Of a DNA stretch of 12,099 nucleotides, positions 1 to 6,833 are shown in pieces; positions within the stretch are counted from its first letter, which is position 1, and each line of letters starts with the position of its first letter. The DNA lies in assembly GCA_937952995.1 (NCBI GenBank), contig CALFYB010000028.1:1-12099 (forward strand), written 5' to 3'. Source of the DNA: an uncultured Caulobacteraceae bacterium (lineage in GTDB: Bacteria; Pseudomonadota; Alphaproteobacteria; Caulobacterales; Caulobacteraceae). Below the pieces are notes generated by a model. That model made no database searches and had not been told where the DNA came from. It worked only from the letters and a program-made list of their open reading frames with translations. A program made the position numbers and the translations under genes.

Positions 1-1
1 C

Positions 2-274
2 AACCTGTCGGCCACCTGGCGCGGTGCCATCACCTATAATGCCAATGCCGAAAAGGCCGTTCAGTCGGTGATCTGCAAGCTGACCTCGGCCCTTCCGGCG
101 GCGGTGGATATGGCCCAGGGCGCGGATGTCTATCGCCGCGAGGTCGGCGCGTTGTCCGCCCGCCTGCGGCTCGGGTTTTCCTACCCGATCCCCCAGCGCG
201 CGCTGCGCAGCGGCAAACCCTTGAGTTTGCTGGTCTGCGACATCGACAACTTCAAGGCCGCGCTCGCCGGCTGA
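2..274 (+). CDS. Fragment ending in a GGDEF-like motif (partial at both ends)
   Basis: An open frame enters from the left edge with no start and stops at TGA 272-274 (90 codons). Its last residues, PLSLLVCDIDNFKA, closely match the beginning of GGDEF (diguanylate cyclase) domains, where the first Asp of the DIDxFK stretch binds metal. The rest of such a domain, including the GGDEF signature about 40 residues on, is absent because the frame ends nine codons after the DID. The helical, charged stretch before it (QGADVYRREVGALSARL) could be a linker to the catalytic domain. The LTGLPNRR-like stretch normally found about 20 residues before DIDxFK is not visible in frame. I read this as a broken gene or misassembled contig end rather than a functional protein. 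The family call rests on one short motif. Confidence 0.35.
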   Translation, partial: NLSATWRGAITYNANAEKAVQSVICKLTSALPAAVDMAQGADVYRREVGALSARLRLGFSYPIPQRALRSGKPLSLLVCDIDNFKAALAG

Positions 275-371
275 TCCGGCCGGGGGCGGCTGCGCCCACC
301 CCGGCCAGCTGCTGCAAGGCGTCGAGGTTGAGCAGCTGCAGCACGCGCCCACGCGCACACTGACGCAGCCG
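275..371. other. Unexplained junction between two truncated genes
   Basis: These roughly 97 bases lie between the end of the GGDEF-like fragment and the point, near the codons for PQEL, where the ABC ATPase reading becomes recognisable. None of the three forward frames gives a Walker A (GxxGxGKT) sequence or a continued cyclase domain. Frame 3 is open but reads as Gln/His-rich text unlike an ABC ATPase. The reverse strand reads a plausible but unidentified segment (LQLLNLDALQQLAGVG). A genuine deletion with filler DNA and a chimeric assembly join both fit. Confidence 0.5.
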
Positions 372-389
372 CAAGAGCTGGCCGCCGAC

Positions 390-1058
390 GTGTTCTTCAC
401 GCCGCGCGAATCGCTTGAGGTGCAGGCCGGTCTCTATGGCGTACCCAAGGCCGAGCGTCAGACCGATGCCCTGCTGGCGGCTCTCGGCCTCAGCGACAAG
501 GCCGATGCCTATGTTCGCGCCCTGTCCGGCGGTATGAAGCGGCGTCTGATGGTGGCCAAGGCCATGGTCCACCGCCCGCCGGTCCTGATCTTGGATGAGC
601 CTACCGCCGGGGTCGATGTCGAGCTGCGCCGTCAGCTCTGGTCCTACGTCAAGGGCCTCAACGATCTGGGCGTGACCATCGTCCTGACCACCCACTATCT
701 GGAAGAGGCGCAAGAGCTCTGCGATACGATCGCCATCGTCAATCGTGGCAAGGTCGTCGCCTGCGAGCCGACCTCGAGCCTGCTTCAGCGGCTGGACACC
801 CGCGCGGTGGTCATCACCCCGCGCGAGCCCCTCAGCGCCGTGCCAGACCTTGGCGGCTTTGACGCGCGCCTGCGTACCGATGGGCGCTTGGCCGTGACCT
901 TCAAGACCGCTACCGCGGGGGTCGAAGATGTGCTCAATCGCGTGCGTGAGGCTGGCGTGGCCATCAAGGACCTCGCCACCGAAGACCCCGATCTGGAAGA
1001 CGTCTTCCTCGCCCTAACCTATGCCGACCCCACTGCTGCGGACCCGACAAAAGACTAG
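390..1058 (+). CDS. ABC-2-type transporter ATP-binding protein, N-terminal half missing
   Basis: This is the C-terminal two thirds of an ABC ATPase of the kind that powers ABC-2 exporters of drugs or polysaccharides at the inner membrane. From the GTG at 390, the ABC signature LSGGMKRR lies at residues 45-52, Walker B (VLILDEPTAGVD) at 65-76 and the switch histidine (TTH) at 102. A C-terminal extension of about 80 residues resembles the DUF4162-type tail of this subfamily. The frame is open upstream and preserves PQEL, where the Q-loop glutamine sits, but the Walker A P-loop and roughly 80-90 N-terminal residues are absent. The GTG at 390 is probably the internal Val of a DVFFTPRE segment and not a real start. 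No ABC-2 permease follows; a tRNA does. As it stands the protein could not bind ATP normally. Confidence 0.85.
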   Translation: MFFTPRESLEVQAGLYGVPKAERQTDALLAALGLSDKADAYVRALSGGMKRRLMVAKAMVHRPPVLILDEPTAGVDVELRRQLWSYVKGLNDLGVTIVLTTHYLEEAQELCDTIAIVNRGKVVACEPTSSLLQRLDTRAVVITPREPLSAVPDLGGFDARLRTDGRLAVTFKTATAGVEDVLNRVREAGVAIKDLATEDPDLEDVFLALTYADPTAADPTKD

Positions 1059-1107
1059 CGCCTCAGGACCGCAGTGACGACGGCGAGAAGGAAACCGATG
1101 TCGCAGC

Positions 1108-1125
1108 GCGCAACCAAGATTGCGC
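1108..1125 (+). terminator. Short GC hairpin after the ABC ATPase gene
   Basis: A perfect 6-bp inverted repeat (GCGCAA, loop CCAAGA, TTGCGC) lies 50 bases after the ATPase stop codon. There is no T-run behind it, so it is not a canonical intrinsic terminator. Its right arm overlaps the proposed -35 box of the tRNA gene. Its role is inferred from position only. Confidence 0.3.
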
Positions 1126-1148
1126 CCGCCCCATCCTTGCGCTAACAC
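1120..1148 (+). promoter_or_regulatory. Candidate promoter of tRNA-Arg
   Basis: TTGCGCC (1120-1126), 14 bases, then GCTAACAC (1141-1148). The -10 part matches 7 of 8 positions of the Caulobacter housekeeping element GCTANAWC. The -35 part keeps TTG and the final S of TTGACGS. Transcription would begin around 1155, giving a leader of about 30 bases before the mature tRNA. Confidence 0.4.
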
Positions 1149-1184
1149 TCGCCCACAAGCCGCAGGCCCCACAAGGCCTCGAAG

Positions 1185-1261
1185 GCACCCGTAGCTCAGC
1201 TGGATAGAGCGTTGCCCTCCGAAGGCAAAGGTCACACGTTCGAATCGTGTCGGGTGCGCCA
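1185..1261 (+). tRNA. tRNA-Arg (anticodon CCG), CCA end encoded
   Basis: All four arms fold without a mismatch. The acceptor pairs GCACCCG (1185-1191) with CGGGTGC (1251-1257). The D-stem is GCTC/GAGC. The anticodon stem is TTGCC/GGCAA with loop CTCCGAA, so the anticodon CCG lies at 1219-1221 and reads the arginine codon CGG. The T-stem is ACACG/CGTGT with loop TTCGAAT. The discriminator is G1258, and CCA is encoded at 1259-1261. Length is 77 nt with a short 5-nt variable loop, so it is class I. Five T residues follow the CCA. Base composition drops sharply directly after the gene. Confidence 0.98.
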
Positions 1262-1528
1262 TTTTTACCCCGCAAAATCCTGATTAACATATTGACTTGA
1301 TTGTCCCGCCCATCGCGCAAAGTCCCGATTTTCTCCAGCCGTTGGCGGCATCAATCCCCTTTTTTGTTGCCACAATCAAAGAATCCAAATTTTCAAAATC
1401 AGATCAAATTTCTGTCAATTCTATTTGCGGTCGTAGTTAACTATATTATCCATATTTCTTTTCAGTCGACAGCTGCTAGCGTCCCAAAAGAATCCAATCT
1501 ATCGAATATTTTTATATTGGAGGCCGTC
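1262..1528. other. AT-rich stretch between tRNA and DUF1800 operon
   Basis: No convincing gene lies here. Bases 1381-1500 are about 34% GC by direct count (41 of 120), far below the surrounding genes. Runs such as TTTTTT and ATATTATCCATATTTC occur. The stretch probably holds the promoter and regulatory DNA of the downstream operon. It may also mark the left edge of acquired DNA inserted 3' of the tRNA, but no integrase or duplicated tRNA end was found. Confidence 0.6.
1475..1483 (+). promoter_or_regulatory. Possible -10 element before the DUF1800 operon
   Basis: GCTAGCGTC resembles the Caulobacter -10 element GCTANAWC at its GCTA core. No good TTGACG-like -35 lies 10-14 bases upstream; only T-rich sequence is there. 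A start near 1490 would leave about 40 bases before the first ATG at 1529. This is a weak assignment. Confidence 0.2.
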
Positions 1529-1663
1529 ATGTGTGCTCGTATCAATGCCCTGCAGTACGGCCTGCCCATGACTGTGTCGGCCTCTGGATCTGTGTTCGCG
1601 ATGAAGGCCCATCGGCCCTCATACCAGGCGGAAGCCGATCTTCGGCGAAAGGGTGAGGCGTAA
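1529..1663 (+). CDS. 44-residue ORF in frame with and just upstream of DUF1800
   Basis: A short ORF starts at ATG 1529, with a good ribosome-binding site (GGAGG, 1519-1523) five bases before it. It ends at TAA 1661-1663. I recognise no family. It starts MCARINALQYGLPMTV and ends with a charged tail, EADLRRKGEA. Only ATC separates the stop from the DUF1800 ATG at 1667, and both are in the same frame. It could be a separate leader peptide that couples translation. It could also be the true N-terminus of the DUF1800 protein cut off by one nonsense codon or sequencing error. The RRKGEA tail would then form the basic part of a secretion signal. The ribosome-binding site suggests it is translated; the function is unknown. 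Confidence 0.5.
   Translation: MCARINALQYGLPMTVSASGSVFAMKAHRPSYQAEADLRRKGEA
1655..1658 (+). promoter_or_regulatory. Ribosome-binding site of the DUF1800 gene
   Basis: GAGG lies eight bases before ATG 1667, inside the last codons of the 44-residue ORF. It supports separate initiation at 1667, and a ribosome finishing the upstream ORF would cover it, which would couple the two genes. Confidence 0.5.
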
Positions 1664-1666
1664 ATC

Positions 1667-3565
1667 ATGGCGACCCAAAGCGCTTCGAGCGGAATAGCCG
1701 TTGCAGGTCTCGCGGTTGCCGGAGCGGCCATTGCCGTTAGCCAGCTCGCTTCCAGCGTTTCGGCCCCAACAAATACCGGTTCAGCCGAAGACAGGAAGGC
1801 CGCTGCTGCCTTTCTAAATCGCGCGACCTTTGGTGCAACCGAGGCCTCAGTTTCGGCGCTTGCCGTAAGTACCCGGGATGCGTGGTTCAGCCAGCAGGTT
1901 CTTGCGGCACCGACGCCGAACGGCAGTCCCAACTACTGGACAACGACCCCCAATTTCCACCTCAATTGGATCACGCGTCGTAAGGCTGATTTCCTCACTG
2001 CGTATAATGCTGCGGTCGCTAAAGCGGCCGCTGCTGCGCCTGCTGGAACACAGCCCGCCAAGGTCAATCTGCGCCAAGTTAACGGCCTTCAATTCCAAGA
2101 GAGTTTCTGGGCCCGCGCCGTGACGGGGGACGACCAGCTGCGTCATCGTATGGCGCTCGCTCTTTCCGAAATCATGGTCATCTCCATGAACGGCTCGACC
2201 ATTACGCCGCGGATCGCCGCGTCTTGGTATGACATGTTGAGCGCTAGAGCATTTGGCAACTATCTCGACCTGATGAAAGCGGTGACGCTTCATCCGGCGA
2301 TGGGCCTCTATCTGAATATTATTGGAAACCAACAGGCCGACAATAATCCGTCCAGGTCACCTGACGAAAATTACGCCCGCGAAATCTTGCAATTGATGTC
2401 GATAGGGCTTTATCAGCTCAACCAAAACGGCACGTCAAAGACCTCAGCCGGCGTCCCTATCCCGACCTATACCCATGATGACATAGCCGGTTTGGCGGCC
2501 GCTCTGACCGGTTGGGGCTGGTATAACGCTAAGCCGACCACAGCAACATTTTCAAAACAGCCGGGGGATGGCACGGATGCAAACTCCCCGGATGTAAAGC
2601 CTCTGATCCCCTATCCCATCTATCATTCGAAGCTGGCAAAGACCTTTCTCGGGGTCACGGTGCCCGCCTACACCGGCGCGGCTCCCACGACTGCGGCAGG
2701 CATGAGCGCTCTACAGGCCTATCAAATCCAAAGCCTGAATACGGCGCTCGAGACGATCTTTAAACACCCCAATGTTGGGCCTTTTGTCGGCTACCGGCTG
2801 ATCCAAAGGTTTGTGACGAGCAATCCAAGCTCCGCCTATGTCGGCCGTGTCGCCGCAGCGTTCAACGGAACGGCGACGACTGCCCGCGGCGATCTTCTTG
2901 CGACCCTAAAGGCCGTATTGACCGACCCCGAAGCGCTGGCCCTGACGACAGCGACCTCGAGCCTTGCGGGTAGGCTCAGAGAGCCTGTGCTGCGAATGAG
3001 CCATTGGCTGCGCGTTAGCAATGCCAGTTCAGTGGCGGCGTCTTCGACACCAAGCGGGGACTTCAATCAATATACCGATTTTAGTGCACCGACCGCGCTG
3101 GCCCAGGCACCGTTGCAGGCACCATCGGTCTTTAACTTCTGGACCCCGGATTACACACCGCAGGATTCAGCCATCGCTAGGGCGGGTCTGGTCGCTCCAG
3201 AGTTCCAAGCCGTCGATGTTCTGACTGTGGCGGGTTATGCCAACACCATGCTTCAAGTCATCCAGAACAAGGGCTGGCCGGGCAATGATGTCGTAACGAC
3301 CTATAGTGCTGAAATCGCAGCCCTAACGCCAGCGACCGCGACGGACCCCGATAATAACCAGGCGCTCATTGATCGTTTAAATCTTCTCTATTTCAGCGGG
3401 CAGATGAGCTCGGCCATGTCGGCGAGGCTAACTCGGGTGATTGCGGGGACATTGACAACGGTCAAGGTGCCGACGGCAGCGCAGCGGGCGCAAGTTCGGC
3501 TCGATAAGGTCAGGAACGCACTGATGATTGTCCTGACTTCGCCTGAATATCTGGTCCAAGGTTAG
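1667..3565 (+). CDS. DUF1800 family protein
   Basis: A 632-residue protein with the full set of DUF1800 (PF08811) landmarks. These are FLNRATFGAT near residues 49-58, a RxxMALALSEIMVIS region, YDMLSARAFGNYLDLMKAVTLHPAMG, PDENYAREILQLMSIGLYQL (PDENYARE starts near residue 232), and an ALTGWGW segment. The function of the family is not established; members are usually exported and paired with DUF1501 proteins, as here. The N-terminus is hydrophobic (GIAVAGLAVAGAAIAV) but has no Lys or Arg before residue 43, which is unusual for a signal peptide. A basic segment is encoded in the same frame just upstream, beyond a TAA codon. The stop is followed eight bases later by the DUF1501 start, so the two genes form an operon. 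More A/T-ending codons appear here than in the flanking genes. Confidence 0.92.
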   Translation: MATQSASSGIAVAGLAVAGAAIAVSQLASSVSAPTNTGSAEDRKAAAAFLNRATFGATEASVSALAVSTRDAWFSQQVLAAPTPNGSPNYWTTTPNFHLNWITRRKADFLTAYNAAVAKAAAAAPAGTQPAKVNLRQVNGLQFQESFWARAVTGDDQLRHRMALALSEIMVISMNGSTITPRIAASWYDMLSARAFGNYLDLMKAVTLHPAMGLYLNIIGNQQADNNPSRSPDENYAREILQLMSIGLYQLNQNGTSKTSAGVPIPTYTHDDIAGLAAALTGWGWYNAKPTTATFSKQPGDGTDANSPDVKPLIPYPIYHSKLAKTFLGVTVPAYTGAAPTTAAGMSALQAYQIQSLNTALETIFKHPNVGPFVGYRLIQRFVTSNPSSAYVGRVAAAFNGTATTARGDLLATLKAVLTDPEALALTTATSSLAGRLREPVLRMSHWLRVSNASSVAASSTPSGDFNQYTDFSAPTALAQAPLQAPSVFNFWTPDYTPQDSAIARAGLVAPEFQAVDVLTVAGYANTMLQVIQNKGWPGNDVVTTYSAEIAALTPATATDPDNNQALIDRLNLLYFSGQMSSAMSARLTRVIAGTLTTVKVPTAAQRAQVRLDKVRNALMIVLTSPEYLVQG

Positions 3566-3568
3566 GAG
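3564..3568 (+). promoter_or_regulatory. Ribosome-binding site deciding the DUF1501 start
   Basis: AGGAG overlaps the DUF1800 stop codon (TAG 3563-3565). It is seven bases from ATG 3576 but only four from the in-frame GTG at 3573, so ATG 3576 is preferred. Confidence 0.6.
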
Positions 3569-3575
3569 CACGGTG

Positions 3576-5180
3576 ATGTCGGACAAAACGATGACTTCAC
3601 GACGCGGTCTCCTTGCGGGCATGGCTTTTTACGGCGCTGCGGCCCCTTTGGCGCTCAACCTTTCTGCGATCGGCAGGGCGGCAGCGGAGACGGTTACACC
3701 CGGATCTGGTTATCGCGCCTTGGTTTGCATTTTCATGCAGGGCGGCAACGATTCCAACAATTTGCTCCTGGCGACAGATCAGGGCAGCTTTTCTCAATAT
3801 TGGGCCGCCCGTATCTCTGGTGCTGACCCAATAGCCCTTATGCCGGTCGGTGCTGCGCCCGTCGCGATCGGCGCGACGTCGACGATCACGGGGCGAGCGG
3901 TCAAGACGGCCGATCAGCCGGAACGCTGGGGCGGTGTGCTGCCGATTACCCCCGCCACAGCCCAGCAGGTCCCTACAGCAAACAAGGTTGGAACAGCCGC
4001 TCAAGTTCGCACCTTCGCCTTACATCCCATGCTAGGCGCGACCCAGAAGCTCTTTGCTGCTGGCAAGGTCGCCGCGATTGCAAATGTCGGGACGCTTCTG
4101 GCCCCCCTAACCAAGGCCGAATATCTGCGTCCCACAGGAACAACGCAAATTCCGCAGCGTCTCTATTCACACAGTGACCAGCAGGCTGCCTGGCAATCGG
4201 GGCATATTGCCGGTACCTCAGTCGGGTGGGGCGGCCAGGTGGCGGAGACCTTCCAGCCCGCCGCAGCAGGGGGCGGCGATTTTGGGTCCATCACGACGAC
4301 GGGCAACACGCCCTTCTCGCAAGGCGTGACCATCAAGTCCTTCAGGGTGAGCTATGGAGCGAACAAGGTCTCGGCCCAAACCATCCCTCTTGCTGCGCAA
4401 AAGGGCACCTATAATGAGTCTGCGAACTTTCTGACTGAGCTGCGGGCCAGTCTCCAAGATACAAGTTCGCCCAACCAGCTCATGCAGACCTATGGCAAGG
4501 CGGTAGCGCGGTCATTGCAAGCCTCCGTGGCATTTGGCAATGCCGTCGCGGCTCCTGGCGGGCCCTACACAACAGTGCCAACGCCGCCAACCTTCACCGA
4601 TCCTATTTCGGGAAGGACGGTGACCAACTCTCTGGCCGATCAATTGCAGGCCGTCGTTCAGACCGCAGCGGCGCATGCTGCCCTTGGCGTCAGTCGCCAA
4701 GTGTTCTTCGTTCAGTACGGTAGTTTCGACACGCATGACGGTCAAAATGCCCGCCAAGGGCTGCTCCTCGCCCAGTTGGATCACGCCTTAGCCTATTTTG
4801 ACGCGGCCCTGACAAAGGTCGGCCTCGGTGACGCTGTGACCGCCTTCACGGCCTCCGACTTCAACCGTACCTTTACCACCAACGGCGATGGCACCGACCA
4901 TGCTTGGGGCGGGCACCAGATTGTCATTGGCGGAGCCGTGAAGGGCGGCGATATCTATGGGGCGTATCCCACCCTTGGGGTCGATAAGGCCGCCAGCGGA
5001 ACAACGCCTGCATTTATCAATCCCGACGCCGTGGGCAATGCGCTGATACCGACGACTTCAGTGGAAACCTATATGGCGACAATGGCGGCGTGGATGGGCG
5101 TGTCGTCCGCGCAGATGGCATCCATCTTCCCCAAGCTAGCGAATTTCCCGAAGCAAAATCTGGGCTTCATGAAGGCTTGA
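3576..5180 (+). CDS. DUF1501 family protein with Tat signal
   Basis: A 534-residue protein of the DUF1501 family (PF07394), which is related in fold to alkaline phosphatases and sulfatases. The N-terminus MTSRRGLLAGMAFYGAAAPLAL has a twin arginine (residues 9-10) and a hydrophobic stretch, so export in the folded state by Tat is likely. The core begins with LVCIFMQGGNDSNNLL (QGGNDSNN at 55-62). YGSFDTHDGQ (FDTHD at 384-388) follows, then FTASDFNRTF and GTDHAWGGH (D441, H442, H447). In related proteins such Asp and His residues bind metal; that role is inferred here. No substrate can be named. It is encoded directly after the DUF1800 gene and probably acts with it outside the cytoplasm. Alternative starts are GTG 3573 and ATG 3591. 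Confidence 0.92.
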   Translation: MSDKTMTSRRGLLAGMAFYGAAAPLALNLSAIGRAAAETVTPGSGYRALVCIFMQGGNDSNNLLLATDQGSFSQYWAARISGADPIALMPVGAAPVAIGATSTITGRAVKTADQPERWGGVLPITPATAQQVPTANKVGTAAQVRTFALHPMLGATQKLFAAGKVAAIANVGTLLAPLTKAEYLRPTGTTQIPQRLYSHSDQQAAWQSGHIAGTSVGWGGQVAETFQPAAAGGGDFGSITTTGNTPFSQGVTIKSFRVSYGANKVSAQTIPLAAQKGTYNESANFLTELRASLQDTSSPNQLMQTYGKAVARSLQASVAFGNAVAAPGGPYTTVPTPPTFTDPISGRTVTNSLADQLQAVVQTAAAHAALGVSRQVFFVQYGSFDTHDGQNARQGLLLAQLDHALAYFDAALTKVGLGDAVTAFTASDFNRTFTTNGDGTDHAWGGHQIVIGGAVKGGDIYGAYPTLGVDKAASGTTPAFINPDAVGNALIPTTSVETYMATMAAWMGVSSAQMASIFPKLANFPKQNLGFMKA

Positions 5181-5480
5181 TGACGGCAATCTAGTAAGAA
5201 ATTCAGGGCCTTAGGAAAGGTGCCATTTTCCAAGGTCGTGGATGTTAGCGCATTGGGTTGGATGGACGCTTAGGACGTTAAAAACAAACGCCTAAAGACC
5301 TGACTGTTTTGACGGCGTCCAAGGCTGTTCTCAATGTCTTGTTTCGTGCTTGAGCGCTGATCGAAATTGCGAGCGTCAAATAGAGTCTAGGTTCCACGCT
5401 GTTTGAGCGATCCAACTCACCAGCGACGTGCGATAGCCCGCAGGACGGTGGAGCCACCGCCTGCGGACCCACGGTGATCC
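5181..5480. other. Gene-free gap between convergent genes
   Basis: These 300 bases separate the DUF1501 stop from the stop of the minus-strand methyltransferase-like gene. I see no convincing coding frame. Sequence around 5268-5300 can form only a weak, bulged hairpin. A strong hairpin sits near the right end (5438-5466). Confidence 0.6.
5438..5466. terminator. Strong hairpin between convergent genes
   Basis: CCGCAGG-A-CGGTGG, AG, CCACCG-CCTGCGG: 13 paired positions with one bulged A. The two central bases would be the loop, or four if the innermost pair opens. It lies 15 bases beyond the stop codon of the minus-strand gene and at the end of the DUF1501 transcript. A bidirectional terminator or mRNA-end stabiliser is likely. 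Neither strand has the T-run of a classical intrinsic terminator. Confidence 0.5.
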
Positions 5481-6233
5481 CTATTTCGGCTTTTGGAATT
5501 TCAGGATGAACTGGTCGGTCTTACCCCGGATGGCGGGCTGGAAGACGTTGACACTGTGATCATCCGCTGCGGAGGCCAGGGTCTTGTCTTCACCCACCAG
5601 CTTGAACCCAGCCGCCTCGACCTCTTGCTTGACGATGGCCACATCGATGCGGTGCAGGCTATCGGCGACCGTCACGGGCGAGCCGGATGAGGCCGCATGA
5701 TCAACAACCAGATAGATGCCGCCCGGCTTCAGGGCCTTGAACACCTGGCGGTTCACCGCGTCCGCTGTATCGACGGGGAAGGCCTTGAGGTGAAGGTCGT
5801 GATAGTTCTGAACTGTCAGAACGAGGTCCAATCCCTCGGGTAGACCGGTTGCCGACAGTGGGGCGGCTAGCGGCGTGACATTCTTATAGGCTGCCGCAAC
5901 CGTGGTCTGATCGGTGCCATAGGCGGCGCGGAACTTGATGAACTCGGCGGACTGATAGCCATAGACATGTCCCTTGGGCCCGACGGCTGTGGCCAGAATG
6001 CGGGTGAAATAGCCCGACCCCATCATGAAATCTGCGACCTTGTCGCCGGGCTTTACCCCAGCAAAGCTAAGCATTTCGGCCGGATGGCGGGTTGCGTCAC
6101 GGGCCACATCAGCGGCGGGACGCGAAGCGTCGGCTAGGGCCGCAGCCAGAGGAGAAGAAGCAGCCGCTAACGCCATGCTGGAACTGCTCAGGGTCAGGGC
6201 GGCAAGCACCACGCCTATGGCTCGAAGATACAT
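5481..6233 (-). CDS. Exported SAM-methyltransferase-like protein (COG4798 type)
   Basis: A 250-residue protein with a clear signal peptide (MYLRAIGVVLAALTLSSSS, then ALAAAS) before a class I methyltransferase domain. Motif I is VADFMMGSGYF at residues 66-76, the loop that normally holds S-adenosylmethionine. The signatures NYHDLH, LKPGGIYLVVDHAA and LHRID match the predicted methyltransferases of COG4798. No substrate is known for this group. ATG 6233 is preferred over the upstream in-frame start at 6311 because the signal peptide begins there and AGAGAG lies about eight bases before it. The substrate and the source of SAM outside the cytoplasm are unexplained. It is divergent from the thioesterase gene and convergent with DUF1501. 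Confidence 0.85.
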   Translation of the reverse strand: MYLRAIGVVLAALTLSSSSMALAAASSPLAAALADASRPAADVARDATRHPAEMLSFAGVKPGDKVADFMMGSGYFTRILATAVGPKGHVYGYQSAEFIKFRAAYGTDQTTVAAAYKNVTPLAAPLSATGLPEGLDLVLTVQNYHDLHLKAFPVDTADAVNRQVFKALKPGGIYLVVDHAASSGSPVTVADSLHRIDVAIVKQEVEAAGFKLVGEDKTLASAADDHSVNVFQPAIRGKTDQFILKFQKPK

Positions 6234-6398
6234 GGGCAATCTCTCTTGAAAGGGTGGGTTCTGAGGTCGTGGGTTCAGCCTGACTGTGGCACCGGATCGA
6301 TCGCGGCCCAAACTAAAAATGCCAGCCCCATTGGCACTAAGGCGGGACTTAGATTAGACCGCACGGGCCCCTATGCCGCGAAGACCTTACGGACAGAT

Positions 6399-6824
6399 AT
6401 GACCAAGCCAGAGCCCTATCGCCTCACGCGCGACGCCTATCCTGTTGACCAAGAGATCACGACCCGGGTCAGTGACATTGACGGCAATGGCCATCTCAAC
6501 GCCATTCGGATTGGCAAGTTTTACGAGGAGGCCCGCGCCTCGTTCTACAAGCTCTTGGATCATGGCAAGCGCCACCCCCGCGTGCTCGTGGCCGAGCTCA
6601 AGATCCGCTATCTCGGCGAGGGCTTCTGGCCCGGCACAGTTGAGGTTCGCACTGGCATCGTCCGCCTTGGCTCCAGCGCCTTCACCATGGGACAGGGCCT
6701 TTGGCAAAATGGGGTCTGTATCGGCCTTTGCGACACGGTGCTGGTCCATGCGCCTCAGGGCAAGACCACGCCCCTACCCGAACAGTTTCGCGGGCAGTTG
6801 GAGCGATATCTTTTGATCAAGTGA
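6399..6824 (+). CDS. Acyl-CoA thioesterase, 4HBT hotdog fold
   Basis: A 141-residue protein of the 4-hydroxybenzoyl-CoA thioesterase/YbgC-like hotdog family, which hydrolyses acyl-CoA thioesters in the cytoplasm. The catalytic-loop pattern DIDGNGHLNAIRIGKFYEEAR (residues 26-46) matches the family's D-x-D-x-x-G-H-x-N with a following Glu/Arg helix; D28 is the expected catalytic acid. The central strand VLVAELKIRYLGEGFWPGTVEV and the length fit a single-domain member. The frame is open back to 6246, but ATG 6399 gives the normal family length. The ribosome-binding site is weak (CGGAC). The gene is divergent from the methyltransferase-like gene, with a 165-base shared upstream region, and ends nine bases from the convergent acetyltransferase gene. 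The acyl substrate cannot be told. Confidence 0.85.
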   Translation: MTKPEPYRLTRDAYPVDQEITTRVSDIDGNGHLNAIRIGKFYEEARASFYKLLDHGKRHPRVLVAELKIRYLGEGFWPGTVEVRTGIVRLGSSAFTMGQGLWQNGVCIGLCDTVLVHAPQGKTTPLPEQFRGQLERYLLIK

Positions 6825-6833
6825 CCTCTGCTG

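Noticed and set aside
252..713. 153-codon minus-strand ORF across the junction
   Set aside because: It runs opposite to the ATPase gene, which has unmistakable ABC motifs. Only the short part over 275-371 remains unexplained.
1063..1320. Minus-strand ORF over the tRNA, encoding GAPDTIRTCDLCLRRATLYPAELR-like text
   Set aside because: This is the antisense translation of the tRNA gene, a well-known spurious protein in databases. The perfect tRNA fold explains the sequence.
1462..1932. 156-codon minus-strand ORF opposite the start of DUF1800
   Set aside because: It has no recognisable motif and overlaps both the 44-codon ORF and the DUF1800 leader on the opposite strand.
5222..5229. GCCATTTT, repeated from the tRNA 3' end (1258-1265), as a possible right attachment site
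   Set aside because: Only eight bases match and the tRNA T-arm is not duplicated, so chance is the simpler explanation. No integrase is present.
5278..5472. 64-codon minus-strand ORF in the convergent gap
   Set aside because: It has no family resemblance and runs through the strong hairpin, so it is probably random open frame.
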